Shown here: positions 50,434-58,401 of the stretch, piece after piece
Layout of the letters: each line of letters opens with the position of its first letter
Position numbering within the stretch: the first letter of the stretch is position 1
Assembly (NCBI GenBank): GCA_964370635.1
Contig: CAYJJU010000009.1
Span: forward strand, 34,832 to 98,831
Length of the DNA stretch: 64,000 nt
DNA from: SIG603 sp964370635
GTDB taxonomy: Bacteria > Bacillota > Clostridia > Oscillospirales > Acutalibacteraceae
Direction: 5' to 3'
Notes under the pieces: model-generated
Database searches by the model: none
What the model was told of the DNA's origin: nothing
Seen by the model: only the letters and a program-made list of their open reading frames with translations
Program-made: the position numbers and the translations under genes

Positions 50434-51252
50434 TCAAGGCCTGCTTTTATACACAAAGCCTCCAAGGCTTTCGTATTTTCTTAGTTCCTCTATGGGAAGA
50501 GTTCCAAAATCACTTGCGTCTGCAAGTTTTACATTTACAAATTTATCATTATTATTTAATGCCTCGCACAAAAGTTTATGGCCTTTTATTACATAGTGAT
50601 AATGGTTTTTCACGCAGATTAATATTTCGTTTGATATATCATTTTTTGCGTCTTCCAAGCTGATGGTCGGGATTAAAGTTTTTGGAGAAATGCAAATTTT
50701 TAAGCCGTCTGCATTTTCGCAGGCGCTATCGGTTATCATTTTGGCAACATCTGCCGCAGGACACCATGTGCTGTCCACGATTAAATTATAATTTTTATAA
50801 TCGAAATTATCGACTTTATAAATGTTTTTAAAGCGATCATTTTCAACTTCGGCACGCTCTAAAAGTTTATCTCTCGCTTCGCTTGCATCTTTATAGCTCT
50901 CTACACTTCCTCGGGCATCAAGCATTACCCTGTTTGCCGCTTCCATAGGGTCGATAATCATAAAGATTTTATACGATTTTTCGACAAAGTGAAACGCCAT
51001 TCTTGAGTCAAATACTATGTCCTTGCCCTCGGACTCTCTTGAAATCTTAACAACTTCATCATCGATTACATGGTCGTAGCCGGGCTTGTTTTTCATCCAC
51101 TCATTAAGCTCTAAAGTGCTAATGCCCATTTCCTGCGCAAGTTTTCTTTGCACTTTTCCTGTAGAATAAATAGTATATCCGTTTTGTTCTTCTAAAATTT
51201 TACAAACTGTCGATTTTCCGCTGCCCAGTTTTCCTGCTATAGTTAAAAACAT
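50434..51252 (-). CDS. Cytidylate-kinase-like protein fused to a ParB/Srx-like domain
   Basis: 272 residues. Residues 1-180 form a P-loop kinase: Walker A GKLGSGKSTVCKIL, STGKVQRKLAQEMG, DIVFDSRMAFHFV and a lid region with RAEVENDRFKNIY, as in the cytidylate-kinase-like AAA_18 family. Residues about 185-272 (ISPKTLIPTISLEDAKN...ICVKNHYHYVIKGHKLLCEALNNNDKFVNVKLAD) resemble the ParB/sulfiredoxin fold, with the GHKLLCEA loop in place of GHRRxxA (no catalytic Arg). The fusion is unusual. The gene is 9 bp after nfnB on the same strand. Confidence 0.75.
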   Translation of the reverse strand: MFLTIAGKLGSGKSTVCKILEEQNGYTIYSTGKVQRKLAQEMGISTLELNEWMKNKPGYDHVIDDEVVKISRESEGKDIVFDSRMAFHFVEKSYKIFMIIDPMEAANRVMLDARGSVESYKDASEARDKLLERAEVENDRFKNIYKVDNFDYKNYNLIVDSTWCPAADVAKMITDSACENADGLKICISPKTLIPTISLEDAKNDISNEILICVKNHYHYVIKGHKLLCEALNNNDKFVNVKLADASDFGTLPIEELRKYESLGGFVYKSRP

Positions 51253-51261
51253 TTTTACACC

Positions 51262-52653
51262 TCAATTTATACTTTTTATATATTCATCAATTGCTTTAGC
51301 CGCCGTCTTGCCTGCACCCATTGCAAGTATTACTGTGGCCGCACCTGTTACTGCGTCTCCGCCGGCGTAAACACCTTCTCTCGAGGTTTTGCCGTTGTCG
51401 TCTGTGATAATTCCGCCCCAGCGCTGTGTTTCAAGTCCGCCTGTAGTCGATTTTATAAGAGGATTAGGAGATGTGCCTATAGACATGATTACACAGTCTA
51501 CATCGAGTAAAAATTCTGAATTTTCCCGTACCACGGGGCGACGTCTTCCAGAGTCGTCGGGTTCGCCCAGGGTCATTTCGACACATTTCATGCCGGTCAC
51601 ATGCATTTTATCGTTGCCTATAATTTCGGTAGGATTATTTAAGAGCTTAAACTCTATGCCTTCCTCTTTTGCGTGATGTATCTCTTCAAGCCTTGCGGGA
51701 AGTTCGTCTTCTGAGCGCCTATATACTATGTAAACATCTTTAGCACCAAGTCTTTTTGCGCATCTTGCGGCATCCATTGCAACGTTTCCGCCGCCTACAA
51801 CGGCGACTTTTTTTGCGTCTTGTATAGGAGTGTGGGCGGTGTCTTTATACGATTTCATAAGGTTTACCCTTGTTAAAAATTCATTTGCAGAGTAAACTCC
51901 GTTTAAATTTTCTCCTGGGATATTCATAAACTTGGGAAGTCCTGCGCCCGAGCCTATAAATACAGCCTCAAAGCCCTGCTCTTCCATAAGTTCGTCTATA
52001 GACAAAATTTTTCCTATGACCATGTTGGTTTCAAGCTTTACACCTAAGGCTTTTAGTCCGTCTATTTCTTTTTGAACTATCGCCTTTGGGAGTCTAAATT
52101 CAGGTATGCCGTAAACTAAAACTCCTCCTGCCTTGTGAAGTGCTTCAAAAACCGTCACTTCATAGCCTTTTTTTGCAAGGTCGCCGGCACAGGTAAGTCC
52201 TGCAGGGCCTGAGCCTATTACCGCAACTTTATGGCCATTTGACTTAGGCTTGTTTGTATCGCTCGCTTCTTTTGATAATTTATAATCTGCGACAAAGCGC
52301 TCTATTCTGCCAATTCCTACAGGCTCGCCCTTGATTCCTCTTACGCATTTTTCTTCACACTGTGTTTCCTGCGGACATACACGTCCGCAAACAGCAGGAA
52401 GAGAGCTTGATTTTGATAAGGAGTCGTAAGCTGTATCAAAATCGCCTTTTGCTACATAGGAGATAAACTCCGGTATATCAATTTCTACAGGACAGCCTGC
52501 AACACAGGGTTTGTGTTTGCAGTTTATACATCTCTGAGCCTCGTCTATTGCCTGCTCTTTTGTATAACCTAGGCTAACCTCTAAAAAGTTTTTGTTTCTA
52601 ATATTTGGGTCTTGTTCAGACATAGTGTTTTTCTTAAGTGACATATTTGCCAT
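51262..52653 (-). CDS. nfnB: NfnB-type NADPH-binding subunit (GltD-like flavoprotein with Fe-S clusters)
   Basis: 463 residues. An N-terminal region with eight cysteines (CINCKHKPCVAGCP; CGRVCPQETQCEEKC) binds two [4Fe-4S] clusters. Two Rossmann folds follow: FAD site VAVIGSGPAGLTCAGDLAKKG, and NADPH site VAVVGGGNVAMDAARCAKR, with the end SREGVYAGGDAVTGAATVI. This is the glutamate synthase small-subunit/NfnB family. Next to a gene for the NfnA-like FAD/NAD(P) subunit (52668), it fits the NADH-dependent reduced ferredoxin:NADP+ oxidoreductase, which bifurcates electrons in Clostridia. Confidence 0.92.
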   Translation of the reverse strand: MANMSLKKNTMSEQDPNIRNKNFLEVSLGYTKEQAIDEAQRCINCKHKPCVAGCPVEIDIPEFISYVAKGDFDTAYDSLSKSSSLPAVCGRVCPQETQCEEKCVRGIKGEPVGIGRIERFVADYKLSKEASDTNKPKSNGHKVAVIGSGPAGLTCAGDLAKKGYEVTVFEALHKAGGVLVYGIPEFRLPKAIVQKEIDGLKALGVKLETNMVIGKILSIDELMEEQGFEAVFIGSGAGLPKFMNIPGENLNGVYSANEFLTRVNLMKSYKDTAHTPIQDAKKVAVVGGGNVAMDAARCAKRLGAKDVYIVYRRSEDELPARLEEIHHAKEEGIEFKLLNNPTEIIGNDKMHVTGMKCVEMTLGEPDDSGRRRPVVRENSEFLLDVDCVIMSIGTSPNPLIKSTTGGLETQRWGGIITDDNGKTSREGVYAGGDAVTGAATVILAMGAGKTAAKAIDEYIKSIN

Positions 52654-52667
52654 AGTGTTTTCCTCCC

Positions 52668-53507
52668 TTACTGTGCATCCTTAAATAGATTACATGCTTC
52701 TTCATGAGCCTCTTGTTCAAATTCTCTATACATGGCACTTCTTTTCATAGCTTCGTCAAAATCTACCAAGTGGCCGTCAAAATCCGGGCCGTCTACACAG
52801 GCAAATTTTGTTTGACCGCCAACGGTTAGCCTGCAACCGCCACACATTCCCGTGCCGTCTATCATGACAGGGTTCATGCTGACCATGGTTTTGATATTAT
52901 ATTTTTTTGTAAGCTGTGCCACAAATTTCATCATAATAAGCGGGCCTATTGCTATGACTTCGTCATACTCGTTGCCGTTTTTAATAAGCTCTTCAAGTGC
53001 ATTTGTTACAAGTCCCTTTTGCCCATAGCTTCCATCGTCTGTCATCATTAAAAGCTTATCGCTTACAGCGTTAAACTCGTCTTCGAGTATTACAAGGTCT
53101 TTATTTCTAAAACCTACTACACTGTGAACGGTAGTGCCGTTTTGATGAAGCTTTTTTGCTATGGGGTAGGCAATTGCACAGCCCACACCGCCGCCTACAA
53201 CCGCAACCTTTTTAAGGCCGTCTACATGCGAGGCAACACCTAGTGGCCCTACAAAATCTTTTATATAATCGCCCTCGTTTAAGGCGTTTAATTTTTGTGT
53301 AGTGGCACCAACGATTTGGTAAATTATTGTGATTAGTCCATTCTCTCTGTCAAAATCGGCGATGGTAAGGGGAATACGCTCTCCATCCTCGTCGACCCTC
53401 AAAATAATAAATTGTCCGGGTTCGGCCTTTTTTGCAATTAAGGGGGCGTAAACTTTCATGAGTGTAACTGTTGGGTTTAATATTTTTTTTGCTTTAATTT
53501 GAAACAT
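52668..53507 (-). CDS. nfnA: NfnA-type NADH-binding subunit (sulfide/dihydroorotate dehydrogenase-like)
   Basis: 279 residues from ATG 53507 (MFQIKAKKIL), preceded by AAAGGAAAG; an upstream in-frame start lacks an RBS. FAD-binding RxxxS/T-type region (RIPLTIADFD), NAD-binding VAVVGGGVGCAIAYPIAKKL, and the C-terminal [2Fe-2S] site DGTGMCGGCRLTV with FACVDGPDF. It forms the complex with nfnB 14 bp downstream, interconverting NADH, NADPH and ferredoxin. Confidence 0.92.
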   Translation of the reverse strand: MFQIKAKKILNPTVTLMKVYAPLIAKKAEPGQFIILRVDEDGERIPLTIADFDRENGLITIIYQIVGATTQKLNALNEGDYIKDFVGPLGVASHVDGLKKVAVVGGGVGCAIAYPIAKKLHQNGTTVHSVVGFRNKDLVILEDEFNAVSDKLLMMTDDGSYGQKGLVTNALEELIKNGNEYDEVIAIGPLIMMKFVAQLTKKYNIKTMVSMNPVMIDGTGMCGGCRLTVGGQTKFACVDGPDFDGHLVDFDEAMKRSAMYREFEQEAHEEACNLFKDAQ

Positions 53508-53649
53508 AAGCGCTTTCCTTTCTATAAAAAAAGATGAAATCATCTATATGATATTATTAATTAATTTTACCATAAATCACACATTTTTGCAATGTGTTTT
53601 AAGCTGAAAATCATTTTAAACTTTGCAAGTTAGAAAAATTATTTTTTAT

Positions 53650-53677
53650 GTCATATTTTAACACAATTTCATAGTAT
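53650..53677 (+). promoter_or_regulatory. Possible sigma-E promoter of cotJABC
   Basis: GTCATATT (53650-53657) followed after 12 nt by CATAGTAT (53670-53677) resembles the sporulation sigma-E pattern (-35 ATATT, -10 CATA). The start codon is 29 nt downstream with AAGGAG. Confidence 0.5.
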
Positions 53678-53705
53678 ATAGTATTGCTTAGAAAGGAGTG
53701 CTATT

Positions 53706-53903
53706 ATGAATACATTATTAAACGGTCAAAACTGTACTACAAATGACCCTGCACCACTGCCTGAAACTGTAGTTCCTGCAATGTCTTATATACCTTTTCA
53801 AGAGTGGGAAGAGGTATATCAAGTCTTAGACGGCTATAAGACGGGCACGATTTTCCCATGCCTTGACAAACCATTTTTAAGAGGGGGAGGAATGCAAAGA
53901 TGA
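53706..53903 (+). CDS. cotJA: Spore coat protein CotJA
   Basis: 65 residues. VPAMSYIPFQEWEEVYQVLDGYKTGTIFPCLDKPF is the CotJA signature. AAGGAG is 7 nt before the ATG. It overlaps cotJB by 4 bp. It is part of the inner spore coat in Bacillus and Clostridium. Confidence 0.93.
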   Translation: MNTLLNGQNCTTNDPAPLPETVVPAMSYIPFQEWEEVYQVLDGYKTGTIFPCLDKPFLRGGGMQR

Positions 53904-54154
53904 GTGAGCAAGAACTACTCAAACGCCGCATAGATGCATATTCCTTTGCGGCGTGGGAGCTTCATCTATTCTTAGACTCGCATCCGACTAACTGCGAGGC
54001 GGCAAAAAAACTCGATGAATACCATGCAGACATAGAAAAACTTACAGCAGAGTATGAGAGTAAATACGGCGCAATAAATTTGCGTTCAAGTGAAACTAGC
54101 AGATGGCAGTGGGTAAACGGCCCATGGCCTTGGGAAGGGGAGGGAGAAGACTAA
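53900..54154 (+). CDS. cotJB: Spore coat protein CotJB
   Basis: 84 residues. The family features are LLKRRIDAYSFAAWELHLFLDSHPT, the CEAAKKLDEYH motif and a C-terminal W-rich WQWVNGPWPWEGE. It overlaps cotJA by 4 bp (ATGA) and cotJC by one base (TAATG), so it is translationally coupled to both. Confidence 0.93.
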   Translation: MSEQELLKRRIDAYSFAAWELHLFLDSHPTNCEAAKKLDEYHADIEKLTAEYESKYGAINLRSSETSRWQWVNGPWPWEGEGED

Positions 54155-54753
54155 TGTGGGTTTATGAGAAAAGACTTCAATATCCAGTTAAAATTAAGAC
54201 TCCAAATGCAAAGCTTGCAAAAATCATAATGAGCCAATACGGTGGCCCTCACGGAGAGATAGGAGCTTCCTTAAGATATTTAAGCCAGCGCTATACAATG
54301 CCTTATCCCGAACTTAAGGCAATTTTAACGGATATCGGCACCGAGGAGCTAGGGCACCTTGAAATGGTAGGGACAATAGTATATCAGCTTACAAAGAATT
54401 TAACGCCTGACGATGTGAGGGAGCAAGGCTTTGAAGATTACTTTGTCGACCACACAACGGCAGTTTATCCTCAAGCCGCAAGCGGAAGCGCATTTTCCGC
54501 CGCCGCCCTTGCCGTCACGGGGGACACTATAGCGGATATAACAGAGGATTTAGCCGCAGAGCAAAAGGCAAGGCTTTCTTATGATAATATATTAAGGTTT
54601 TGCGATGACCCCGACGTGCTAGATCCGATTCGTTTTTTAAGAGAGCGTGAAGTTGTCCACTATCAAAGATTTGGAGAAGGTTTAAGAATTTTAACAGACA
54701 GGCTAAATGAAAAGAATTTTTACGCATTTAATCCGGGATACGACAAATTTTAA
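54154..54753 (+). CDS. cotJC: Spore coat protein CotJC (manganese-catalase family)
   Basis: 199 residues, starting at ATG 54154 (MWVYEKRLQYPVKI), with GGGAGG upstream. Di-manganese ligands are visible in EELGHLEMVGTIV, EQKARLSYDNILRF and REREVVHYQRFGE. Member of the manganese catalase family found in spore coats; together with cotJA and cotJB it supports that the organism is, or recently was, an endospore former. Confidence 0.94.
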   Translation: MWVYEKRLQYPVKIKTPNAKLAKIIMSQYGGPHGEIGASLRYLSQRYTMPYPELKAILTDIGTEELGHLEMVGTIVYQLTKNLTPDDVREQGFEDYFVDHTTAVYPQAASGSAFSAAALAVTGDTIADITEDLAAEQKARLSYDNILRFCDDPDVLDPIRFLREREVVHYQRFGEGLRILTDRLNEKNFYAFNPGYDKF

Positions 54754-55060
54754 GAAAGTATTATAAATTTCTTAATTCAAAGTAAAATTTATGTTAAGTG
54801 AAAATTATAAATTTATAAATATTTATAGAAAAATTGCTCTTTTTGTAAATTTGCGCGTGAATTTAAGATAATGCCGAATTTTGATTGGTGATTTTAAACA
54901 TAATTATCGATATGCAATTGTAAAATTTGCTTGTTTATAAATAAATCTAAATAAATTTAAAAATATTTTGAAAAAACAGTTGACAAATTTATAAACTTAG
55001 CATATAATATAGTCAAGGTCAAACAAGGCCTACTAAAAAAAGGAAAGCGAGGACAATAAT
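54754..55060. other. AT-rich intergenic region before the small-protein operon
   Basis: 307 bp, very AT-rich, without a gene. It contains the promoter at 54980-55008 and a 50-nt leader. I see no terminator of cotJC other than a weak AAGAAA/TTTCTT hairpin at about 54754-54774. Confidence 0.55.
54980..55008 (+). promoter_or_regulatory. Perfect-consensus promoter of the IGGVxMPL gene pair
   Basis: TTGACA (54980-54985), exactly 17 nt, TATAAT (55003-55008). Full sigma-A consensus, which implies strong expression unless repressed. Confidence 0.9.
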
Positions 55061-55219
55061 ATGTCAAATAAACAAGTAAAGAAAATGAAGAACGAAAAAG
55101 TGGTAACTCGCAATGCCTTCGGTGCGAATTCAAACAGATTCGGTACACCTGACATTCAAGTTAGCTCTTACGAAATTACTATCGGCGGAGTAGCAATGCC
55201 TTTGGTTAAATTCCAATAA
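55061..55219 (+). CDS. Small protein 1 with C-terminal IGGVxMPL motif (52 aa, unknown)
   Basis: ATG at 55061, GAGG 8 nt upstream. The 52 residues are basic at the N-terminus (MSNKQVKKMKNEKVVTR), then FGANSNRFGTP and DIQVSSYEIT, and end IGGVAMPLVKFQ. The product has no signal peptide or membrane helix and no cysteine. The last ~15 residues share YxIxIGGVxMPLxK with the next gene. I do not recognise the family. The consensus promoter and RBS argue for real, abundant expression. Codon choice is like that of neighbouring genes. Confidence 0.7.
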   Translation: MSNKQVKKMKNEKVVTRNAFGANSNRFGTPDIQVSSYEITIGGVAMPLVKFQ

Positions 55220-55288
55220 GCATTCATTTTCGAAAAAATCGGTGATGGACACCAAACTATATACAAAACATATAAGGAGATTATAATT

Positions 55289-55453
55289 ATGTTTACAAAC
55301 AAACCACAATCAATTCTAACTTCAAAAAAGAATAACGCAAAATCAGAAAAAAGAAGTAACGGCCAAACAAGAAATTCTCTTTCATTTAACAGTGCAGAGA
55401 AAAGAGCATGTTACATCAACATCGGTGGCGTAACAATGCCACTAAACAAATAA
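55289..55453 (+). CDS. Small protein 2 with C-terminal IGGVxMPL motif (54 aa, unknown)
   Basis: ATG at 55289, AAGGAGA 9 nt upstream. The product begins MFTNKPQSILTSKKNNAKS and is rich in K, N and S (RRSNGQ-like), then ends CYINIGGVTMPLNK. Only the C-terminal 12-15 residues align with the first protein (YxIxIGGVxMPLxK); the leader parts differ. This pattern, variable leader with a conserved short end, is known from peptide families but does not prove one. A terminator follows at 55495-55532. Confidence 0.68.
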   Translation: MFTNKPQSILTSKKNNAKSEKRSNGQTRNSLSFNSAEKRACYINIGGVTMPLNK

Positions 55454-55494
55454 TTTGAGTTCAAGTTTGTGATTTTTCACACCTCATAATAAAT

Positions 55495-55532
55495 AAAAAA
55501 TCTCACCGGATATATTTTCGGTGAGATTTTTT
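55495..55532. terminator. Bidirectional terminator after the small-protein operon
   Basis: AAAAAATCTCACCG pairs perfectly with CGGTGAGATTTTTT. It also serves the convergent membrane-protein gene that ends at 55551. Confidence 0.92.
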
Positions 55533-55550
55533 ATTTGTTCAGGCTGATAT

Positions 55551-56555
55551 TTATTCAATTTTCAAATCTTCGTCTTTGATTAGCCCGTATTTTTTAAATG
55601 GCAATGTGACAAGCAAGGTGAGTGCTGCCGGTAAAACGAAATGCATGAGTAGTATTAGTAAGATATTTGTCAAAAAATCGTTATTTGTCATTGCGGAAAA
55701 TGCGCCGAATTGTCCTACTAAGCCGCTGGTACCCATTCCTGCACCAATCGAGGTGTTAGTCATGTGAAATACCGTTGTCGATATGGGGCCGAGTATTGCA
55801 GATACTATGATTGTGGGAAGCCAAATTATCGGTTTTTTCATGATATTTGCAAACTGTAGCATAGATGTGCCGATTCCTTGCGACAAGAGACCTCCCACAC
55901 CGTTTGCCTTAAAGCTCATCACGGCAAATCCTACCATTTGAACCGAACAGCCGACCACCGCCGCTCCTGCTGCAAGTCCACTTAAGTCAAGCATTATGCA
56001 AAGTGCGGCAGAGCTTATTGGTGCGGTGAGCGTCATTCCTACAATTATAGCCACTAAAATTCCCATGGGAATGGGGGATAGGGTAGTCGCAGAATTTATC
56101 ACAGAGCCAAGGCCTGTCATTAAAGCCGATATTCCAGGGCCCACCAAATTTCCCACAAGACAGCCGGATATTATCGTGACAAGGGGAGTTATTACGATGT
56201 CGATTTTTGTTTTTTTAGAAACTAGACCGCCGATTTCACCGCCTACAACTGCCGCAACGAATGCGCCTACGGGACCGCCGACACTATAGCCGAAGGCTCC
56301 GCAAATACCGCCTGAAAGCATTACCAAGGGGCTTGATTTTAGCCCTAGGCAAATCGCACTGCCTATGACGGCACCCACAACGGGTGAAGAAGCCGAGGCG
56401 ATGGCAGAAAATTCTGATAGAAAACCAAGATAAGGTATAAGCGACAATTGTGACATGATAAGGCCTATAATTAGCGATGAAAACAAGCCAAGCGCCATAA
56501 AACTCATGGCATCAATAAAATAACGTTTGAAGTAATGTGAAACTATTTTTTTCAT
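55551..56555 (-). CDS. PTS_EIIC_2-type membrane transporter
   Basis: 334 residues, about nine hydrophobic helices with glycine-rich loops (SPVVGAVIGSAICLGLKSSP; GGPVGAFVAAVVGGEIGG; GNLVGPGISALMTGLG; NTSIGAGMGTSGLVGQFGAF). The pattern is that of the stand-alone PTS_EIIC_2 family (Pfam PTS_EIIC_2), which has no linked EIIA or EIIB here. Substrate unknown. AGGAG precedes the ATG. Single gene. Confidence 0.82.
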   Translation of the reverse strand: MKKIVSHYFKRYFIDAMSFMALGLFSSLIIGLIMSQLSLIPYLGFLSEFSAIASASSPVVGAVIGSAICLGLKSSPLVMLSGGICGAFGYSVGGPVGAFVAAVVGGEIGGLVSKKTKIDIVITPLVTIISGCLVGNLVGPGISALMTGLGSVINSATTLSPIPMGILVAIIVGMTLTAPISSAALCIMLDLSGLAAGAAVVGCSVQMVGFAVMSFKANGVGGLLSQGIGTSMLQFANIMKKPIIWLPTIIVSAILGPISTTVFHMTNTSIGAGMGTSGLVGQFGAFSAMTNNDFLTNILLILLMHFVLPAALTLLVTLPFKKYGLIKDEDLKIE

Positions 56556-56585
56556 GGTAACTACATCTCCTGATCTAATAAAAAG

Positions 56586-56741
56586 TAGGTGCTGTGGCGT
56601 AATTGTAGAAAATTCGTAGGGGCGAACCTGCGTGTTCGCCCGAAACTAATAGTAAAATCCAAGGTTTCGGGCGGTCACATAGAACCGCCCCTATATTTAT
56701 TCGCCATTTGGACGAAAATTATTTTATTACGGCACAGCCTA
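56586..56741. mobile_element. Palindromic MITE-like element (~156 bp)
   Basis: Terminal inverted repeats TAGGTGCTGTGGCGTAAT (56586-56603) and ATTACGGCACAGCCTA (56726-56741). Between them two GC-rich hairpins: GGGCGAAC/GTTCGCCC and GGGCGGT/ACCGCCC, and CCCGAAAC with GTTTCGGG. It has no coding capacity. It lies between a transporter gene and gdhA. Confidence 0.75.
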
Positions 56742-56769
56742 TTAATTACTAATTGTTAATTATTAATTA

Positions 56770-58101
56770 TTATACTACACCTTGCATAAGCATTGTGTCT
56801 GCAACTTTAATAAATCCTGCAATGTTTGAGCCTACTACGTAGTTTTTCTCATAGCCATATTTTTTAGAGGCTTCGTCTGCCTGTTTGAAAATATTTTCCA
56901 TGATATCTTTTAGTCTTTGGTCTACTTCTTCAAATGTCCAAGAAAGTCTTAGGCTGTTTTGGCTCATTTCGAGTGCAGATGTAGAAACACCGCCTGCATT
57001 AGCTGCTTTACCAGGTCCAAAAAGAACTCCGCCGTTTATAAATACTTCTGTAGCTTCTAAAGTAGATGGCATGTTAGCGCCCTCTGCAACAGCAATTACG
57101 CCGTTTTTAACAAGAGTTTTTGCGTCTTCTTCATCAAGCTCATTTTGAGTAGCGCAAGGTAGTGCGACATCGCATTTAACTGTCCAAACGCCTTTGCCCT
57201 CATGATATTCTGAGTTTGGTCTGTATGCTTTATAGGCTGTAAGTCTTTCTCTTTTGACTTCTTTAATTTCTTTAATTGCATCAAGGTCAATGCCCTCTGC
57301 ATCGTAAATCCAACCTGTTGAGTCAGACATGGTAACAACTTTAGCGCCTAGTTGATATGCTTTTTCGGCGGCGTAAATCGCAACATTACCTGAACCTGAA
57401 ATTACAACTGTCTTGTCTTTAAAGCTGTGTCCGTTAGCTCTAAGCATAGCGTCTGTGAAGTAAAGTAGTCCGTAACCTGTGGCCTCTGTTCTAACCAAAG
57501 AACCGCCATAAGTTAAACCTTTACCGGTTAAAACACCTTCATAGATGTTTTTAAGTCTTTTATATTGGCCATACATAAAGCCAATTTCTCTGGCGCCTAC
57601 GCCGATGTCACCTGCTGGTACGTCTGTGTCGGCACCTATATGTTTTGAAAGCTCTGTCATAAAGCTTTGGCAAAAAGCCATAACTTCTCTGTCTGATTTG
57701 CCTTTAGGGTCGAAATCAGAGCCGCCTTTACCGCCGCCTATTGGAAGACCTGAAAGTGAGTTTTTAAAGATTTGTTCAAAACCTAAAAATTTAATTACGC
57801 CAAGGTTTACAGATGGATGGAAACGAAGTCCACCTTTGTAAGGTCCTATTGCAGAATTAAACTGTACACGATAACCACGGTTAACTTGGACTTTGCCGCT
57901 GTCATCAACCCATGGCACTCTAAATTTAATTTGGCGCTCGGGCTCGGTGATTCTCTCTAAAATACCTGCGGCTTCATACTGAGGGTTAGCCTCGATAACG
58001 GGCTCAAGTGAAGTTAAAACTTCTGTTGCAGCCTGAATAAATTCGGGCTCGCTAGCATTTAGCTTTTTAAGTTCTTCAAGTTGTTTTTTTACATAAGACA
58101 T
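56770..58101 (-). CDS. gdhA: NADP-specific glutamate dehydrogenase
   Basis: 443 residues, the normal size. The substrate-binding lysines are in GPYKGGLRFHPSVN and GGGKGGSDFDPKGKS, followed by DVPAGDIGVGAREIGFMYGQY. The NADP fold includes VVISGSGNVAIYAAEKAYQLGA and VAEGANMPSTLEATEVF, and GPGKAANAGGVSTSALEMSQN. It assimilates ammonia by reductive amination of 2-oxoglutarate. AGGTAAC precedes the ATG with GGAGG further up. Monocistronic, promoter at 58159-58187. Confidence 0.97.
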   Translation of the reverse strand: MSYVKKQLEELKKLNASEPEFIQAATEVLTSLEPVIEANPQYEAAGILERITEPERQIKFRVPWVDDSGKVQVNRGYRVQFNSAIGPYKGGLRFHPSVNLGVIKFLGFEQIFKNSLSGLPIGGGKGGSDFDPKGKSDREVMAFCQSFMTELSKHIGADTDVPAGDIGVGAREIGFMYGQYKRLKNIYEGVLTGKGLTYGGSLVRTEATGYGLLYFTDAMLRANGHSFKDKTVVISGSGNVAIYAAEKAYQLGAKVVTMSDSTGWIYDAEGIDLDAIKEIKEVKRERLTAYKAYRPNSEYHEGKGVWTVKCDVALPCATQNELDEEDAKTLVKNGVIAVAEGANMPSTLEATEVFINGGVLFGPGKAANAGGVSTSALEMSQNSLRLSWTFEEVDQRLKDIMENIFKQADEASKKYGYEKNYVVGSNIAGFIKVADTMLMQGVV

Positions 58102-58158
58102 GATAAGTTACCTCCAAAAAATTTTATTGGTGAATAAATTTATTAATTACTGTGATTT

Positions 58159-58187
58159 ATATTAGCATGAATCTGTGTTTTTTTCAA
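58159..58187 (-). promoter_or_regulatory. Promoter of gdhA
   Basis: On the minus strand TTGAAA (complement of 58182-58187), 17 nt, TAATAT (complement of 58159-58164), 57 nt before the ATG. Confidence 0.7.
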
Positions 58188-58325
58188 GTGCAAATTAATA
58201 AAAAAGATGGAATTTTGAAATTTTTATTAGCTCATACTGCAAAAACGGCGTAAAAATAATACAAAAATCTCAATTATTTCAAATAATTGAATGTTGGAGC
58301 TTTTGTTCTTGCATATAAGCAAAAC

Positions 58326-58354
58326 TTGACAAAATGCGAATTTTTATATAAAAT
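58326..58354 (+). promoter_or_regulatory. Promoter of purB
   Basis: TTGACA (58326-58331), 17 nt, TAAAAT (58349-58354), 47 nt before the ATG. Confidence 0.8.
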
Positions 58355-58401
58355 TAATAAGATAAAGTGATTAAAACCACAGATTTTTAAAGGAGAAGAT
58401 T

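Larger units (their letters stand above)
58102..58401. other. Intergenic region between divergent gdhA and purB
   Basis: 300 bp, AT-rich, with the gdhA promoter (58159-58187) and the purB promoter (58326-58354). No riboswitch, PurBox or gene that I can recognise. Confidence 0.6.

Noticed and set aside
55061..55453. RiPP precursor peptides or bacteriocins
   Set aside because: Small size and shared tail fit, but there is no leader-cleavage motif such as GG, and no modification, protease or export gene nearby. I keep the function open instead.
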